A stretch of 64,000 bases of DNA, from positions 86,399-150,398 of the forward strand of contig JANWYJ010000013.1 of NCBI GenBank assembly GCA_025055115.1. The letters run 5' to 3'. Below the pieces are notes generated by a model, which was given only the letters and a program-made list of their open reading frames with translations, did no database searches and was not told the DNA's origin. This document shows, in pieces, positions 54,301-61,973 of the stretch (the stretch's first letter is position 1; each line of letters opens with the position of its first letter). A program made the position numbers and the translations under genes. The stretch comes from Gemmata sp. (GTDB taxonomy: Bacteria; Planctomycetota; Planctomycetia; Gemmatales; Gemmataceae).

Positions 54301-54403
54301 GTGGGTTCAGCCGATGGAACGGCCGATCGTTGTACTGGCGCGCCGCGAAGGTGCCCGTGGGGAATTTGCCGCCCAACCGGTGCTGCTGAAGGTGGTGAGG
54401 TGA
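51302..54403 (+). CDS. Exported WD40-repeat / PPC-domain protein
   Basis: 1,033 residues from ATG 51302, chosen for its signal peptide (RWLWVIIGVLGSSVGQAAA) and GGAG upstream; the frame is open back to 51140. Residues about 25-320 form a seven-bladed WD40 propeller (GHRDLIYALAFAPNG, DHSDAVYGLSFHPDG, DRTVKIWD and similar). An Ig/IPT-like domain (TLAPAVVTRGKTAQFTVNGTHLS) follows, then PPC-like beta domains (PGEVDEYRFRLEADQSL; TYQVRISDARG). No protease is present although PPC domains usually accompany one. Probably an envelope binding or scaffold protein. Divergent from the S9 peptidase gene. Confidence 0.82.
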   Translation: MRWLWVIIGVLGSSVGQAAAPAVCAVAFHPNNTLVAAAVGDEFFLFDATKGTLTEGPLSVGHRITALSFDPQGRWLAVAWGEAGRSGSVYLHPLNATLRPLEFRGHRDLIYALAFAPNGQHLATAGYDRDIQLWKLAAESKKPIRTLKDHSDAVYGLSFHPDGRWLASASADRTVKIWDVETGQRLYSLGDATDWLYAVAWSPDKKHLAAAGVDKSIRIWQAQAEGGQLVNTAFAHEKAVWRLAYSRDGQQLYSLGEDRIIKIWDAAKLAEVKTFPAQADTVLDWAIRPDGQQIAIARFDGAGLLINAAEGKTIHQLLPLKNPPPPAAPKITTLAPAVVTRGKTAQFTVNGTHLSRVRSIFARSGNSRWKADIVSGGITEIVFTLTIPATALSGTAQVVLETESGPTTTAALLIDAFDAISEEKASFPLQLPVTVVGSLSRPGEVDEYRFRLEADQSLGVHLVTSEPTAKFEPILTLSDETGAIVAEGTTALAYLTRAAGTYTLRVFDHDFRGGDLRYRLNLGNLPVVTGVFPLAVAAGRTTTVHVLGVNLGSPVGLSQKVTVPPDASPGTKITVPLDEPAVGTPTVVVSNLTSVVVDPVRGAELRVPGCADGILAQPQGKSTISFSAKKGERLVVEVLARRAGSPVDALIEILDASGQPLPRATLRCVAKTYVTFRDHDSVRPGIRLEAWNELGIDDYLYVNGELMRILALPRGPDDDCQFYQVNGQRVGFLGTTPVQHSMGEPMYKVEIHPPRQHFPPNGMPVFTLYYRNDDGGPGFGKDSYLLFDPPADGTYQVRISDARGASGPTHAYRLIVRRPQPDFTFSARVDAPQLLQGGAVPIEVKIDRTDGFEGPVAVEVKQSPPGFTAPATTIESGHQTATLALFGTSDRLQPTEAKLTLVAHSSIDGRARMREVTIPLPTTVGKGDIVTTVRQSTVTIRPGQETRFTVDIQRQGQFTGRVPLDVRNLPHGVRVLHVGLNGILITERETSREVVLYAEPWVQPMERPIVVLARREGARGEFAAQPVLLKVVR

Positions 54404-54420
54404 GCGTGTGTTTCATCCGT

Positions 54421-54446
54421 TTGTGTCCCAAGGTTGTGTCCCAAGG
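54421..54446. repeat. 13-bp tandem direct repeat
   Basis: TTGTGTCCCAAGG twice without gap (54421-54433, 54434-54446), between the convergent WD40/PPC and PLP-enzyme genes. Confidence 0.88.
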
Positions 54447-54479
54447 TATTGCTATCTCGAAACTTCGGTCGCTTGGGAA

Positions 54480-55529
54480 TTAGTGGGAGAATGGCGGGGT
54501 CGGCTCGAGGAGTTGGTGGCGATCCGCGAAGATCGCGGGGATTCCTCCAGTGTGGATGAACACCACCACCGATCCTGGCCGGTACTTGCCAGCGCGAACA
54601 TCCGCCACCAGCGCTGCCAACGCCTTGGCTGTGTAAACATGATCCGTGAGGATCGCTTCTTCGCGGGCTAAGAGAAAAAATGCCTCGCGAGCCGCGGGGG
54701 AGATCTGTCCATAACCAGGAGCGATGTACGATTCATCGGCGTCGATTTCCTCGGCCGAAAGCCGATGCGGCAAGCCGAGGCGTTTTGCGGCTTGATTGGC
54801 GTCGTCAGCAATTCGGGTGGGTATGTGCCACGGCCAGTGCATCGGGCAGATCAGCCGAACCGAACCGGTGAAACCCAACAGCTTTGCACCCAAAGCCACT
54901 CCCGCGCCGGTGGCCCCCGCCGATGAGACATAAAGGCCACTGGCCTTCAGGTTCAGCGCTTGGAGTTGCTCCGCTAACTCGGCCATCGCCACGATATAGC
55001 TGATCGCGGCCAAGGGCACGACCTGGGGTGGGTCCCAAAAAAACGGGTTGCGGCCAGCGTTGCGGAGTTCGGCCGCCCGCGCTGCCATCAGTGCATTCAA
55101 CTCTGGGCCGATCCGGGCATCCACCAATTCGACATGGGCACCGTAGAGGTAATCGAGGAGCAGATTTCCTTGGATGTCCGTATTTTGGTTCCATTTGGAA
55201 AGGTAGAGGCGGCATTCGAGGCCCAATTTGGCACAGGTGGCGGCGGTGGTCCGACAATTGTTTGATTGCACTTGAGCTCCCCACACCACCACATCGGCCC
55301 CGCGTCTGACGGCCTCACCGAAGAGAAACTCATTGTGCCGCGACTTGTTACCTCCGAGGGCAAAGCCGGTACAATCGTCGCGTTTGATAAAGACGCGAAC
55401 ACCGGCGCCTAAACGGTGGGAAAAGCGCGGCAGCTCCTCCAAGGGAGTGGGGAGTTGCGCCAGTGAGATTCGCGGTAGGCTAGCGCTGGCCTGCCGGATT
55501 TCGTGAGGTGTCAGTGGTGCAGAGGTCAT
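54480..55529 (-). CDS. PLP-dependent ACC deaminase / D-cysteine desulfhydrase family enzyme
   Basis: 349 residues, fold type II PLP enzyme. The PLP lysine is in GGNKSRH (about 59-65), preceded by VFIKRDDCTGFALG. SSAGATGAGVALG forms the phosphate-binding loop. QSNNCRTTAATCAKLGL is the substrate-side segment seen in this family. The length agrees with ACC deaminase/D-cysteine desulfhydrase (about 330-340). The family ranges over 1-aminocyclopropane-1-carboxylate, D-cysteine and L-cysteate; the sequence alone does not decide. Stand-alone gene. Confidence 0.85.
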   Translation of the reverse strand: MTSAPLTPHEIRQASASLPRISLAQLPTPLEELPRFSHRLGAGVRVFIKRDDCTGFALGGNKSRHNEFLFGEAVRRGADVVVWGAQVQSNNCRTTAATCAKLGLECRLYLSKWNQNTDIQGNLLLDYLYGAHVELVDARIGPELNALMAARAAELRNAGRNPFFWDPPQVVPLAAISYIVAMAELAEQLQALNLKASGLYVSSAGATGAGVALGAKLLGFTGSVRLICPMHWPWHIPTRIADDANQAAKRLGLPHRLSAEEIDADESYIAPGYGQISPAAREAFFLLAREEAILTDHVYTAKALAALVADVRAGKYRPGSVVVFIHTGGIPAIFADRHQLLEPTPPFSH

Positions 55530-55776
55530 CGATTACGCTCCCACGTCGCAGCCTGAGTGCGTCTGCAACTGGACTTTGTGACTTATCGTTGTGCGATGGG
55601 GGATTATGCGGAAAGAAGCAAGTTGAATCCAGTGAGGAATTACGGTCGAAAAAGTGGACGGTCGGGGCGCAGTAGCGCCGTGAGACGACCATTTGGATAG
55701 TCAGAATTCGCGATTCCGCTAAACTGTGGTGGCCCTGCCATTCGAAGCGCAGGTCACACCTGTCACGGATCCACGC

Positions 55777-57387
55777 ATGATGTCCACGGCCACGCCTGCT
55801 GCTAATAATCGTTTGTTCAGTTCGTCTCGCCCCTCGCGCAGTAACACTGTGCTGATCATCGGGGCTGGCCCGGGTGGCCTGGCCGCGGCGTTACTCCTCG
55901 CCAAGGCCGGGCTGGACGTTCACATTATTGAACGCCTTCCCCATGTGGGTGGCCGTTGCTCGGCGATCACCCAGAATGGGTTCCGTTTCGACCTCGGCCC
56001 GACGTTTTTCCTCTATCCACGCGTTCTGGAGCGTATCTTCCGCCTGATCGGGCGCGATCTGCGGAAGGAAATCCCCATGGTCCGCCTCGACCCTCAATAT
56101 CGCATCGTCTTTGGTCGTGGTGGCCATCTCGACTGCACCCCCAACGTCGACCAACTCGCCGCCGCAGTCGCTCGACTGTCCCCCGAAGACGCTCGCCATG
56201 TCCGCCAGTTTCTCGACGATAACCGCGACAAAATGGAGAAATTCCGACCCTGCCTCGAACAACCTTTCAACAGTTGGCGTGACGTCGTTCGTTGGCAAAT
56301 GGCCAAATTGGTTCCCACCCTCCGCCCCTGGAAGTCCCTCGATACAGAACTGGCCCGCTACTTCCGCGATGACCGCATCCGCCTGGCCTTTTCCTTCCAA
56401 TCGAAATACCTCGGCATGTCGCCCTTCAATTGCCCGAGTTTGTTTTCGATTCTGTCGTTTTTGGAATATGAGTATGGGGTTTGGCATCCCTATGGTGGTT
56501 GCTCCGCGGTCAGTGAAGGGATGGCCCGCATCGCGCATGAATTGGGCGTGTCTATCACTTTGGGCGAGGAAGTTCGAGAGATTCTCTTCAAAGGCCGACG
56601 TGCCATCGGCGTGCGGACCGCACAGGGCGAATATCAGGCGGATGCGCTCATCATCAATGCCGATTTCGCTCACGCTATGACGCATCTGGTGCCCAACCGC
56701 CTACGGCGCAAATGGACCAACGAGCGCATTGCCCGCAAGAAGTTTTCCTGCTCGACCTTCATGATGTACTTGGGCATCGAAGGCCGTTACGATGATCTTC
56801 CTCACCACACCATCTACACCGCGGCCGATTATGTCGCCAACCTTGCCGATATTGAAACGCGGCATGTGCTCTCCGAGGATCCGTCGTTTTATGTGCAGAA
56901 TGCCTGCATCACCGATCCCGCGTTGGCTCCCCCCGGCTGCAGCACTCTGTACATTCTGGCACCCGTGACCCATCAGCACCCCCAGGTCGATTGGTCGCGA
57001 GAAGCCCCCGCTTTTCGTGCCCGGCTTCTCCAGCAGCTTGGCCAAGTGGGTTTGTCGGATGTGGAAAAGCGCATCCGCTTCGAGAAGATCGTGACGCCCG
57101 CGGATTGGGAAAACCAGTACCATGTTTACCGCGGGGCCACCTTCAACCTGGCGCACACCTGGTCGCAGATGCTGCACCTGCGGCCTCGGAATCGCTTCGA
57201 TGAGTTGGAGGGAGTTTATCTCGTTGGCGGGGGGACTCACCCCGGCAGTGGTCTACCGGTGATTTACGAGTCGGCCCGGATTACCACCCGGCTTCTCCTC
57301 CAAGATTGGGGACGGGATACCCGCTGGTTGGGCGAACCCGGCGCTGCAGACTCGCCTATACCGCTCGGCGTCTCCGGATTACACTAA
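55777..57387 (+). CDS. crtN: CrtN-like carotenoid desaturase (diapophytoene desaturase type)
   Basis: FAD-dependent phytoene-desaturase family enzyme, 536 residues from ATG 55777 (the frame is open back to a GTG at 55726). FAD-binding VLIIGAGPGGLAAALLLAKAG starts near residue 26, with HVGGRCSAI next. Mid-protein FSCSTFMMYLGIEG and ITDPALAPPGCSTLYIL, and C-terminal GGGTHPGSGLPV, correspond closely to Staphylococcus CrtN. It would desaturate 4,4'-diapophytoene in a C30 pathway. It is followed 45 bp later by a second desaturase and then by CrtO- and CrtQ-like genes. Confidence 0.82.
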   Translation: MMSTATPAANNRLFSSSRPSRSNTVLIIGAGPGGLAAALLLAKAGLDVHIIERLPHVGGRCSAITQNGFRFDLGPTFFLYPRVLERIFRLIGRDLRKEIPMVRLDPQYRIVFGRGGHLDCTPNVDQLAAAVARLSPEDARHVRQFLDDNRDKMEKFRPCLEQPFNSWRDVVRWQMAKLVPTLRPWKSLDTELARYFRDDRIRLAFSFQSKYLGMSPFNCPSLFSILSFLEYEYGVWHPYGGCSAVSEGMARIAHELGVSITLGEEVREILFKGRRAIGVRTAQGEYQADALIINADFAHAMTHLVPNRLRRKWTNERIARKKFSCSTFMMYLGIEGRYDDLPHHTIYTAADYVANLADIETRHVLSEDPSFYVQNACITDPALAPPGCSTLYILAPVTHQHPQVDWSREAPAFRARLLQQLGQVGLSDVEKRIRFEKIVTPADWENQYHVYRGATFNLAHTWSQMLHLRPRNRFDELEGVYLVGGGTHPGSGLPVIYESARITTRLLLQDWGRDTRWLGEPGAADSPIPLGVSGLH

Positions 57388-57432
57388 GCGCGCCTGCGAG
57401 CAAAGCTCTTCCCAGACACTTGGCTGAGCCGC

Positions 57433-59049
57433 ATGCGGAATTACCAGGAACCCTTTATGAAAAAACACACTTCAGAACGGAATCGGATCGGCATTATCGG
57501 CAGTGGTCTGGCCGGATTAGCGTCCGCGTGCGTCCTGGCCGCCCGCGGGTACGCTGTGACGGTTTTTGAAAAAAGCCCGTGGTTGGGCGGCAAGGCCGCG
57601 GTGCTCCAGGCTCAGGGCTTCCGCTTCGACATGGGGCCGACCATCCTCACTATTCCATCGGTGCTGCGCCGTATTTTTGCAGAAGCCGATCGACGGCTCG
57701 AGGATTACCTGGACCTGATCCGCCTCGATCCACAATGGCGCTGTTTCTTCACCGACGGAACGATGCTGGACCTCGTAGAAAATGTGGAGGCCATGTCGCA
57801 GGCCTTGAAATCCTACGCCCCCAATTCGGCCAAAGGTTACCGGCACTTTCTGTCGCTATCGCACCGATTGCATCAGATTTCGACGCGGAATTATTTCTGG
57901 AAATCCGTTGGCAGCATCAAGGACATGATCGACTGGCGCGCGGGCCTGTCCATCCGCCTCATGGGCGACGTCCTCAGCCTGCGCTTGGGGCGAAGCGTGG
58001 CTGGCACAGTGCGGAAGTTCATTCCCGATACCCGCGTCGCGCAGATGCTTGATCACTTCACCCAATATGTAGGTTCCTGCCCGGAAAACTCCCCCGCGGT
58101 TCTGTGCGGAATCGCCCACATGCAAACGAGTGAAGGGGTGTGGTACCCCCGAGGGGGTATCCGTGCGGTTCCCGAGGCCTTGATTCGTTTGGGCGAAGAA
58201 TTGGGGGTGGAGTATCGCCGAGAAACCGGCATTCGCCGCATCCTCACCGACAGTCGTGGCACACGCGTCCGGGGGGTAGAAACCGAAACCGGGGAGGTTG
58301 TCGACCTCGCCGCGATCATTTCGAACGCCGACAGTGTTCGGACCCATCGCGAATTGCTCGCGGAGACCGCCCCTGTGGCCAGTCGTAACTTCAATGAACG
58401 CCGCGAATATGAACCGGCTTGCTCCGGGGTCGTCCTTTACCTGGGTTTGAAGCGGGCTTATGACCACCTGCTCCATCACGACTTTGTCTTCTCTCGCGAT
58501 CCTCACGAGGAATTCGACTTCATCTATCGTCGCGGTGAACCGGCCCCCGATCCCACCTGCTACCTCGCCTCGACAGCCCGTACTGAACCCGCAACTGCCC
58601 CTCCCGGAGGCGATGCCCTGTATGTTCTCGTTCATACTCCCTACTTGCGGCCACACCACGATTGGCGACAGATGTTCCCCGCCTACCGCCGCGTCATTCT
58701 TAACAAACTGAAAACGACAGGGCAGATGCCCGATATTGAAGACCGTATTGTTTACGAAGCGGCCCTCACCCCCCAAGATATCCACGACCGCTACCGGGTT
58801 CTCAATGGGGCCATCTACGGACTGGCAAGCCACGGCACTTGGAATGGAGCTTTCAAACCGGCCAACCGCTCGCCGGACCTGCGGGGTCTCTATCTGGCCG
58901 GGGGGGCAGCCCACCCCGGACCAGGAATGCCGATGGTGCTGATGTCTGGTTGGATTGCCGCCGACACACTCGACCAAGACCAACTGGCTCCCCAAGGCCC
59001 CTCCCGCACACCACGCAACCCAGTGATGAGGACGCTCGCACGGGTGTAA
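57433..59049 (+). CDS. CrtI-family desaturase/oxidase, CrtP-like
   Basis: 538 residues; an internal ATG 24 bases downstream (57457, MKKHTS) is a reasonable alternative start. FAD motif IGIIGSGLAGLASACVLAARG, then EKSPWLGGKAA and FRFDMGPTILTIP. GVWYPRGGIRAVPEALI and the C-terminal GGAAHPGPGMPMVLMS complete the family signature. Being the second member next to CrtN, it fits CrtP, which oxidises the terminal methyl of C30 carotenoids, but CrtD-like desaturation is also possible. It ends one base before the acyltransferase start. Confidence 0.78.
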   Translation: MRNYQEPFMKKHTSERNRIGIIGSGLAGLASACVLAARGYAVTVFEKSPWLGGKAAVLQAQGFRFDMGPTILTIPSVLRRIFAEADRRLEDYLDLIRLDPQWRCFFTDGTMLDLVENVEAMSQALKSYAPNSAKGYRHFLSLSHRLHQISTRNYFWKSVGSIKDMIDWRAGLSIRLMGDVLSLRLGRSVAGTVRKFIPDTRVAQMLDHFTQYVGSCPENSPAVLCGIAHMQTSEGVWYPRGGIRAVPEALIRLGEELGVEYRRETGIRRILTDSRGTRVRGVETETGEVVDLAAIISNADSVRTHRELLAETAPVASRNFNERREYEPACSGVVLYLGLKRAYDHLLHHDFVFSRDPHEEFDFIYRRGEPAPDPTCYLASTARTEPATAPPGGDALYVLVHTPYLRPHHDWRQMFPAYRRVILNKLKTTGQMPDIEDRIVYEAALTPQDIHDRYRVLNGAIYGLASHGTWNGAFKPANRSPDLRGLYLAGGAAHPGPGMPMVLMSGWIAADTLDQDQLAPQGPSRTPRNPVMRTLARV

Positions 59050-59050
59050 T

Positions 59051-59860
59051 ATGACCGGCCCTCATTCCCCGGCCAACGGACTGCCTCGCCGTTGGCCGTG
59101 GCTTGTTCGTAGGTTCCAATATTACGCCAGCCGTTATGTGCGCCGACATTTCCACGCCGTGTGGCTGTCGCGTTCGAGTTGCGGATTCCCGGCGGGCAAT
59201 CAACCGTTGCTGATCGTCTTGAACCATCCCTCGTGGTGGGACCCACTCATCTGTACTATCCTGAGCCGCTCGCTCGACCGCGAGCATTATGCGGCCATCG
59301 ATGCCATGGCCCTACAAAAATACCGTTTTTTCGCGAAATTGGGCTTTGTGGGAATCGATACCCAATCACTGCGTGGCGCCAGTGTTTTTCTCCGCACCGG
59401 TCAAGCTATTCTCTCGCAACCCCAGCGGGTGTTTTGGGTCACGGCACAGGGTCGCTTCACGGATGTCCGGCAACGGCCACTCCAACTGCAACCGGGTGTC
59501 GGCCATCTGGCCGCCCGGCTCAACGGCGGCTTCATTGTGCCGTTGGCGGTCGAATACACCTTCTGGAATGAACGCACCCCGGAAGCCTTGGTACGCATTG
59601 GTCAAGCCTTGAACATTGCCGACCATCCCCATCGCTCCGGCAAACAGTGGCTGGCCGAAATTGAAGCGGCTCTGACAACCAACCTCGACATCCTCAGTGC
59701 CGAAGTCATGCGGCGCGATCCGACCGCTTTTGTCGAAATTCTCCGCGGTAAGGTGGGCATCGGCGGAATTTACGACCATTGGCGGCGCTTGAAAGCCTGG
59801 CTGCGGGGCCAGCGATTCGATCCGGCACATGATGCGCGGCCTCAGGGGGCCGAATCATGA
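59051..59860 (+). CDS. PlsC-type acyltransferase, CrtO-like
   Basis: 269 residues with the acyltransferase motif NHPSWWDP (His-x4-Asp, about 57-64) and the second block TAQGRFTDVRQRP. A third block is VPLAVEYTFWNE. It starts one base after the preceding desaturase stop and overlaps the glycosyltransferase by 4 bp (ATGA), so all are translated together. In staphyloxanthin synthesis CrtO acylates the sugar added by CrtQ; a similar final carotenoid acylation is inferred. A phospholipid acyltransferase is the alternative. Confidence 0.78.
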   Translation: MTGPHSPANGLPRRWPWLVRRFQYYASRYVRRHFHAVWLSRSSCGFPAGNQPLLIVLNHPSWWDPLICTILSRSLDREHYAAIDAMALQKYRFFAKLGFVGIDTQSLRGASVFLRTGQAILSQPQRVFWVTAQGRFTDVRQRPLQLQPGVGHLAARLNGGFIVPLAVEYTFWNERTPEALVRIGQALNIADHPHRSGKQWLAEIEAALTTNLDILSAEVMRRDPTAFVEILRGKVGIGGIYDHWRRLKAWLRGQRFDPAHDARPQGAES

Positions 59861-61005
59861 GTGTGGTTGTGTTGGCTTGGCTGGGCTTGGCTTGTGCCGC
59901 TATTCCCGCTCTGCTTTTTTTGTGGAATGTGTGGTTATTCCGCCCGCCGCCCGCTGCCCCACCCCAGCCATTCCACGACAACGTGCCACCGCGAATCTCC
60001 GTTCTGATTCCCGCGCGCAACGAGGAACGGGGAATCGAAGCCTGTGTTCGGTCCGTCCTAGCCTCCCGTGGGGTGGAACTGGAGGTGATTGTTCTCGATG
60101 ATGCCTCGACCGATCGGACCGCAGAAATTGTCCGCTCCATTGCCCAGACCGACAGCCGCCTTCGCCTCGAAACGGCACCACCTCTGCCAGAGGGCTGGTG
60201 CGGCAAACAGCACGCTTGTTTTGTCCTGGCCCGACAGGCACGCTACGACATTCTGACTTTTCTGGATGCGGATGTCCAACTCACTCCCGATGCTCTGGCT
60301 CGCCTCTGGAGGTTCCTGCAAGCCAGTGGCGCGGAGTTGGTGAGCGGATTTCCGTTTCAGCTGACGGTCACATGGCTGGAAAAGTTGCTCATTCCGCTGA
60401 TTCACTGGCTGTTGTTGGGCTTTTTGCCGATGGCAGCGATGCGCTGCTTTCGTTGGCCCGGCCTGGGAGCCGGCTGCGGGCAGTGGTTCATGACCACGCG
60501 CATCGCCTATGAGAAGGTCGGCGGTCATTCTGCGGTGAAATCGTCGCTTCACGACGGACTGACCCTGCCTCGTGCTTACCGCCGTGCCGGAATGTGGACA
60601 GATCTTTGTGATGCGCGAAATTTGGCTCGCTGCCGCATGTATCGTAATGCCCGCGACGTATGGTACGGACTCGCCAAAAACGCCCGCGAAGGAATGGCTG
60701 CCACCGGTCAGATTGGCTTCTGGACCTTTACGTTACTCACCGGGCAAGTCATCCCTTTTGCGCTTTTGGTTGATTTCGAAGTCCGGGTAATCGCCGCGGC
60801 TACTGTCGTCATGGCCCTCGCTATGCGTGCGGCCATCGCCTGGCGATACAGCTCAACGTGGCTGGGGGTAGTTCTGCACCCCGTTGCCATCGTTCTGCTG
60901 CTTGCGGTTCAATGGTATGCGATTGTTCGCGCGATCCTGGGACAGCCGGTTGGCTGGAAGGGTCGTGCGCATCCATCGTCTTCTACACGCACGGTAGATT
61001 CCTAA
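59857..61005 (+). CDS. Family 2 glycosyltransferase, CrtQ-like
   Basis: 382 residues, membrane-anchored. An N-terminal helix (about 4-26) precedes the GT-A domain starting ISVLIPARNEERGIEACVRSVL. DDAST and the metal-binding FLDADVQL are present. HDGLTLPRAYRRAG supplies the late acidic motif. Hydrophobic segments follow at the C-terminus (about 285-350). The architecture resembles CrtQ, which glucosylates a C30 carotenoid carboxylate. The last codons are duplicated into the next intergenic space. Confidence 0.8.
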   Translation: MSVVVLAWLGLACAAIPALLFLWNVWLFRPPPAAPPQPFHDNVPPRISVLIPARNEERGIEACVRSVLASRGVELEVIVLDDASTDRTAEIVRSIAQTDSRLRLETAPPLPEGWCGKQHACFVLARQARYDILTFLDADVQLTPDALARLWRFLQASGAELVSGFPFQLTVTWLEKLLIPLIHWLLLGFLPMAAMRCFRWPGLGAGCGQWFMTTRIAYEKVGGHSAVKSSLHDGLTLPRAYRRAGMWTDLCDARNLARCRMYRNARDVWYGLAKNAREGMAATGQIGFWTFTLLTGQVIPFALLVDFEVRVIAAATVVMALAMRAAIAWRYSSTWLGVVLHPVAIVLLLAVQWYAIVRAILGQPVGWKGRAHPSSSTRTVDS

Positions 61006-61047
61006 GTCAGGAACACCACGCGCGACAGATTCCCAAGTCAGGAACAC
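60986..61047. repeat. 31-bp tandem repeat spanning the glycosyltransferase stop
   Basis: 60986-61016 (last codons, TAA and downstream bases) is followed directly by 61017-61047, with 27 of 31 bases identical. The second copy, with TCAGGAAC, provides the Shine-Dalgarno-like AGGA for the SDR start at 61052. Confidence 0.88.
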
Positions 61048-61051
61048 TCCG

Positions 61052-61810
61052 ATGAACACTGCACCCGCGTATGTGATTGTTGGCGCTTCAGGCGGAATCG
61101 GTAGTGAATTGTGCACGCAATTGGTGAAACGGTTCCCCTGTAAACTCTTTCTTGTGGCGCGGAACACCACAAAGCTTGAGGCACTCAAAAGCCGCCTTCA
61201 AGACCTCCAACCGCAAGCCGAAATCCTCACCCAGAGTCTTGATGCCACCCATTCAGCGATGGTCGATCAGGCCTTTGCGGAAGCGGCCAGCAAGTTGGGA
61301 CCGCTGAGCGGGGCCGCGAATCTGTGTGGATCAATCGTGCTCAAACCTGCGCATTTGACCAGTGATCAAGAACTGGCCGACACTTTGGCGATCAATCTGC
61401 TGACCGCGTTTTACGTTCTGCGCGCTGCGGTGAAGAATCTTCCGCAAGGTGGGTCGATTGTGTTGGCATCCACAGTTGCCACGAAGATCGGTTTGGCGAA
61501 CCACGAAGCGATTGCCGCCGCGAAAAGCGGCATCAACGGATTGGTGTTGTCCGCGGCGGCCACTTATGCCAACCGCAACATCCGCGTCAACGCGGTGGCC
61601 CCGGGATTGGTCCGCACCCCCTTGGCAGAACGGCTGACATCCAATGAAGCGACACTCAAGGCCAGTACGGCGATGCACCCTCTGGGTCGCATTGGCGAGC
61701 CAGCCGACGTGGCCACGGCGATGGCATGGCTCCTCGATCCCGCGACGACGTGGATAACTGGGCAAGTTATCAGTATCGATGGCGGGCTATCGTGTGTGAA
61801 GGCTCGCTAG
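61052..61810 (+). CDS. Short-chain dehydrogenase/reductase-like protein lacking the catalytic Tyr
   Basis: 252 residues of SDR fold. The cofactor motif GASGGIG (about 11-17) is intact and IVLASTVATK holds the Ser. The usual NNAG is ANLCG, and the Tyr of YxxxK is replaced: the segment reads NHEAIAAAK with Ile four residues before Lys. The C-terminal ITGQVISIDGG is typical. It follows the carotenoid genes by 46 bp on the same strand and may be co-transcribed. Either catalysis uses another residue or the protein has a non-redox role. Similar HEAIAAAK-type SDRs exist. Confidence 0.75.
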   Translation: MNTAPAYVIVGASGGIGSELCTQLVKRFPCKLFLVARNTTKLEALKSRLQDLQPQAEILTQSLDATHSAMVDQAFAEAASKLGPLSGAANLCGSIVLKPAHLTSDQELADTLAINLLTAFYVLRAAVKNLPQGGSIVLASTVATKIGLANHEAIAAAKSGINGLVLSAAATYANRNIRVNAVAPGLVRTPLAERLTSNEATLKASTAMHPLGRIGEPADVATAMAWLLDPATTWITGQVISIDGGLSCVKAR

Positions 61811-61862
61811 GTGAAGGGGTTCATCGCCAACTCCAGTGTCAGTTGAATCATGCTGGCGAGCT

Positions 61863-61973
61863 GTTGCAGAAATAACGAGGTCTGAACGTCGAGTTCTTCT
61901 CCCTTGGAATTACTTGCCCATGCGACGTGAATCCTCGTTGCAGAGGTTATGAGGTCTAAACGTCGAGTTCCTC
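61863..61973. repeat. Echo of the parE/gyrB 3' end
   Basis: 61937-61973 holds, on the minus strand, the final codons and TAG of the gyrase-type gene. It recurs at 61863-61899 with 31 of 37 bases identical (74-bp period). The stop is not conserved in the echo. Confidence 0.75.

Noticed and set aside
57856..58995. Minus-strand 379-codon frame opposite the second desaturase
   Set aside because: Shadow of a gene with intact FAD and C-terminal family motifs.
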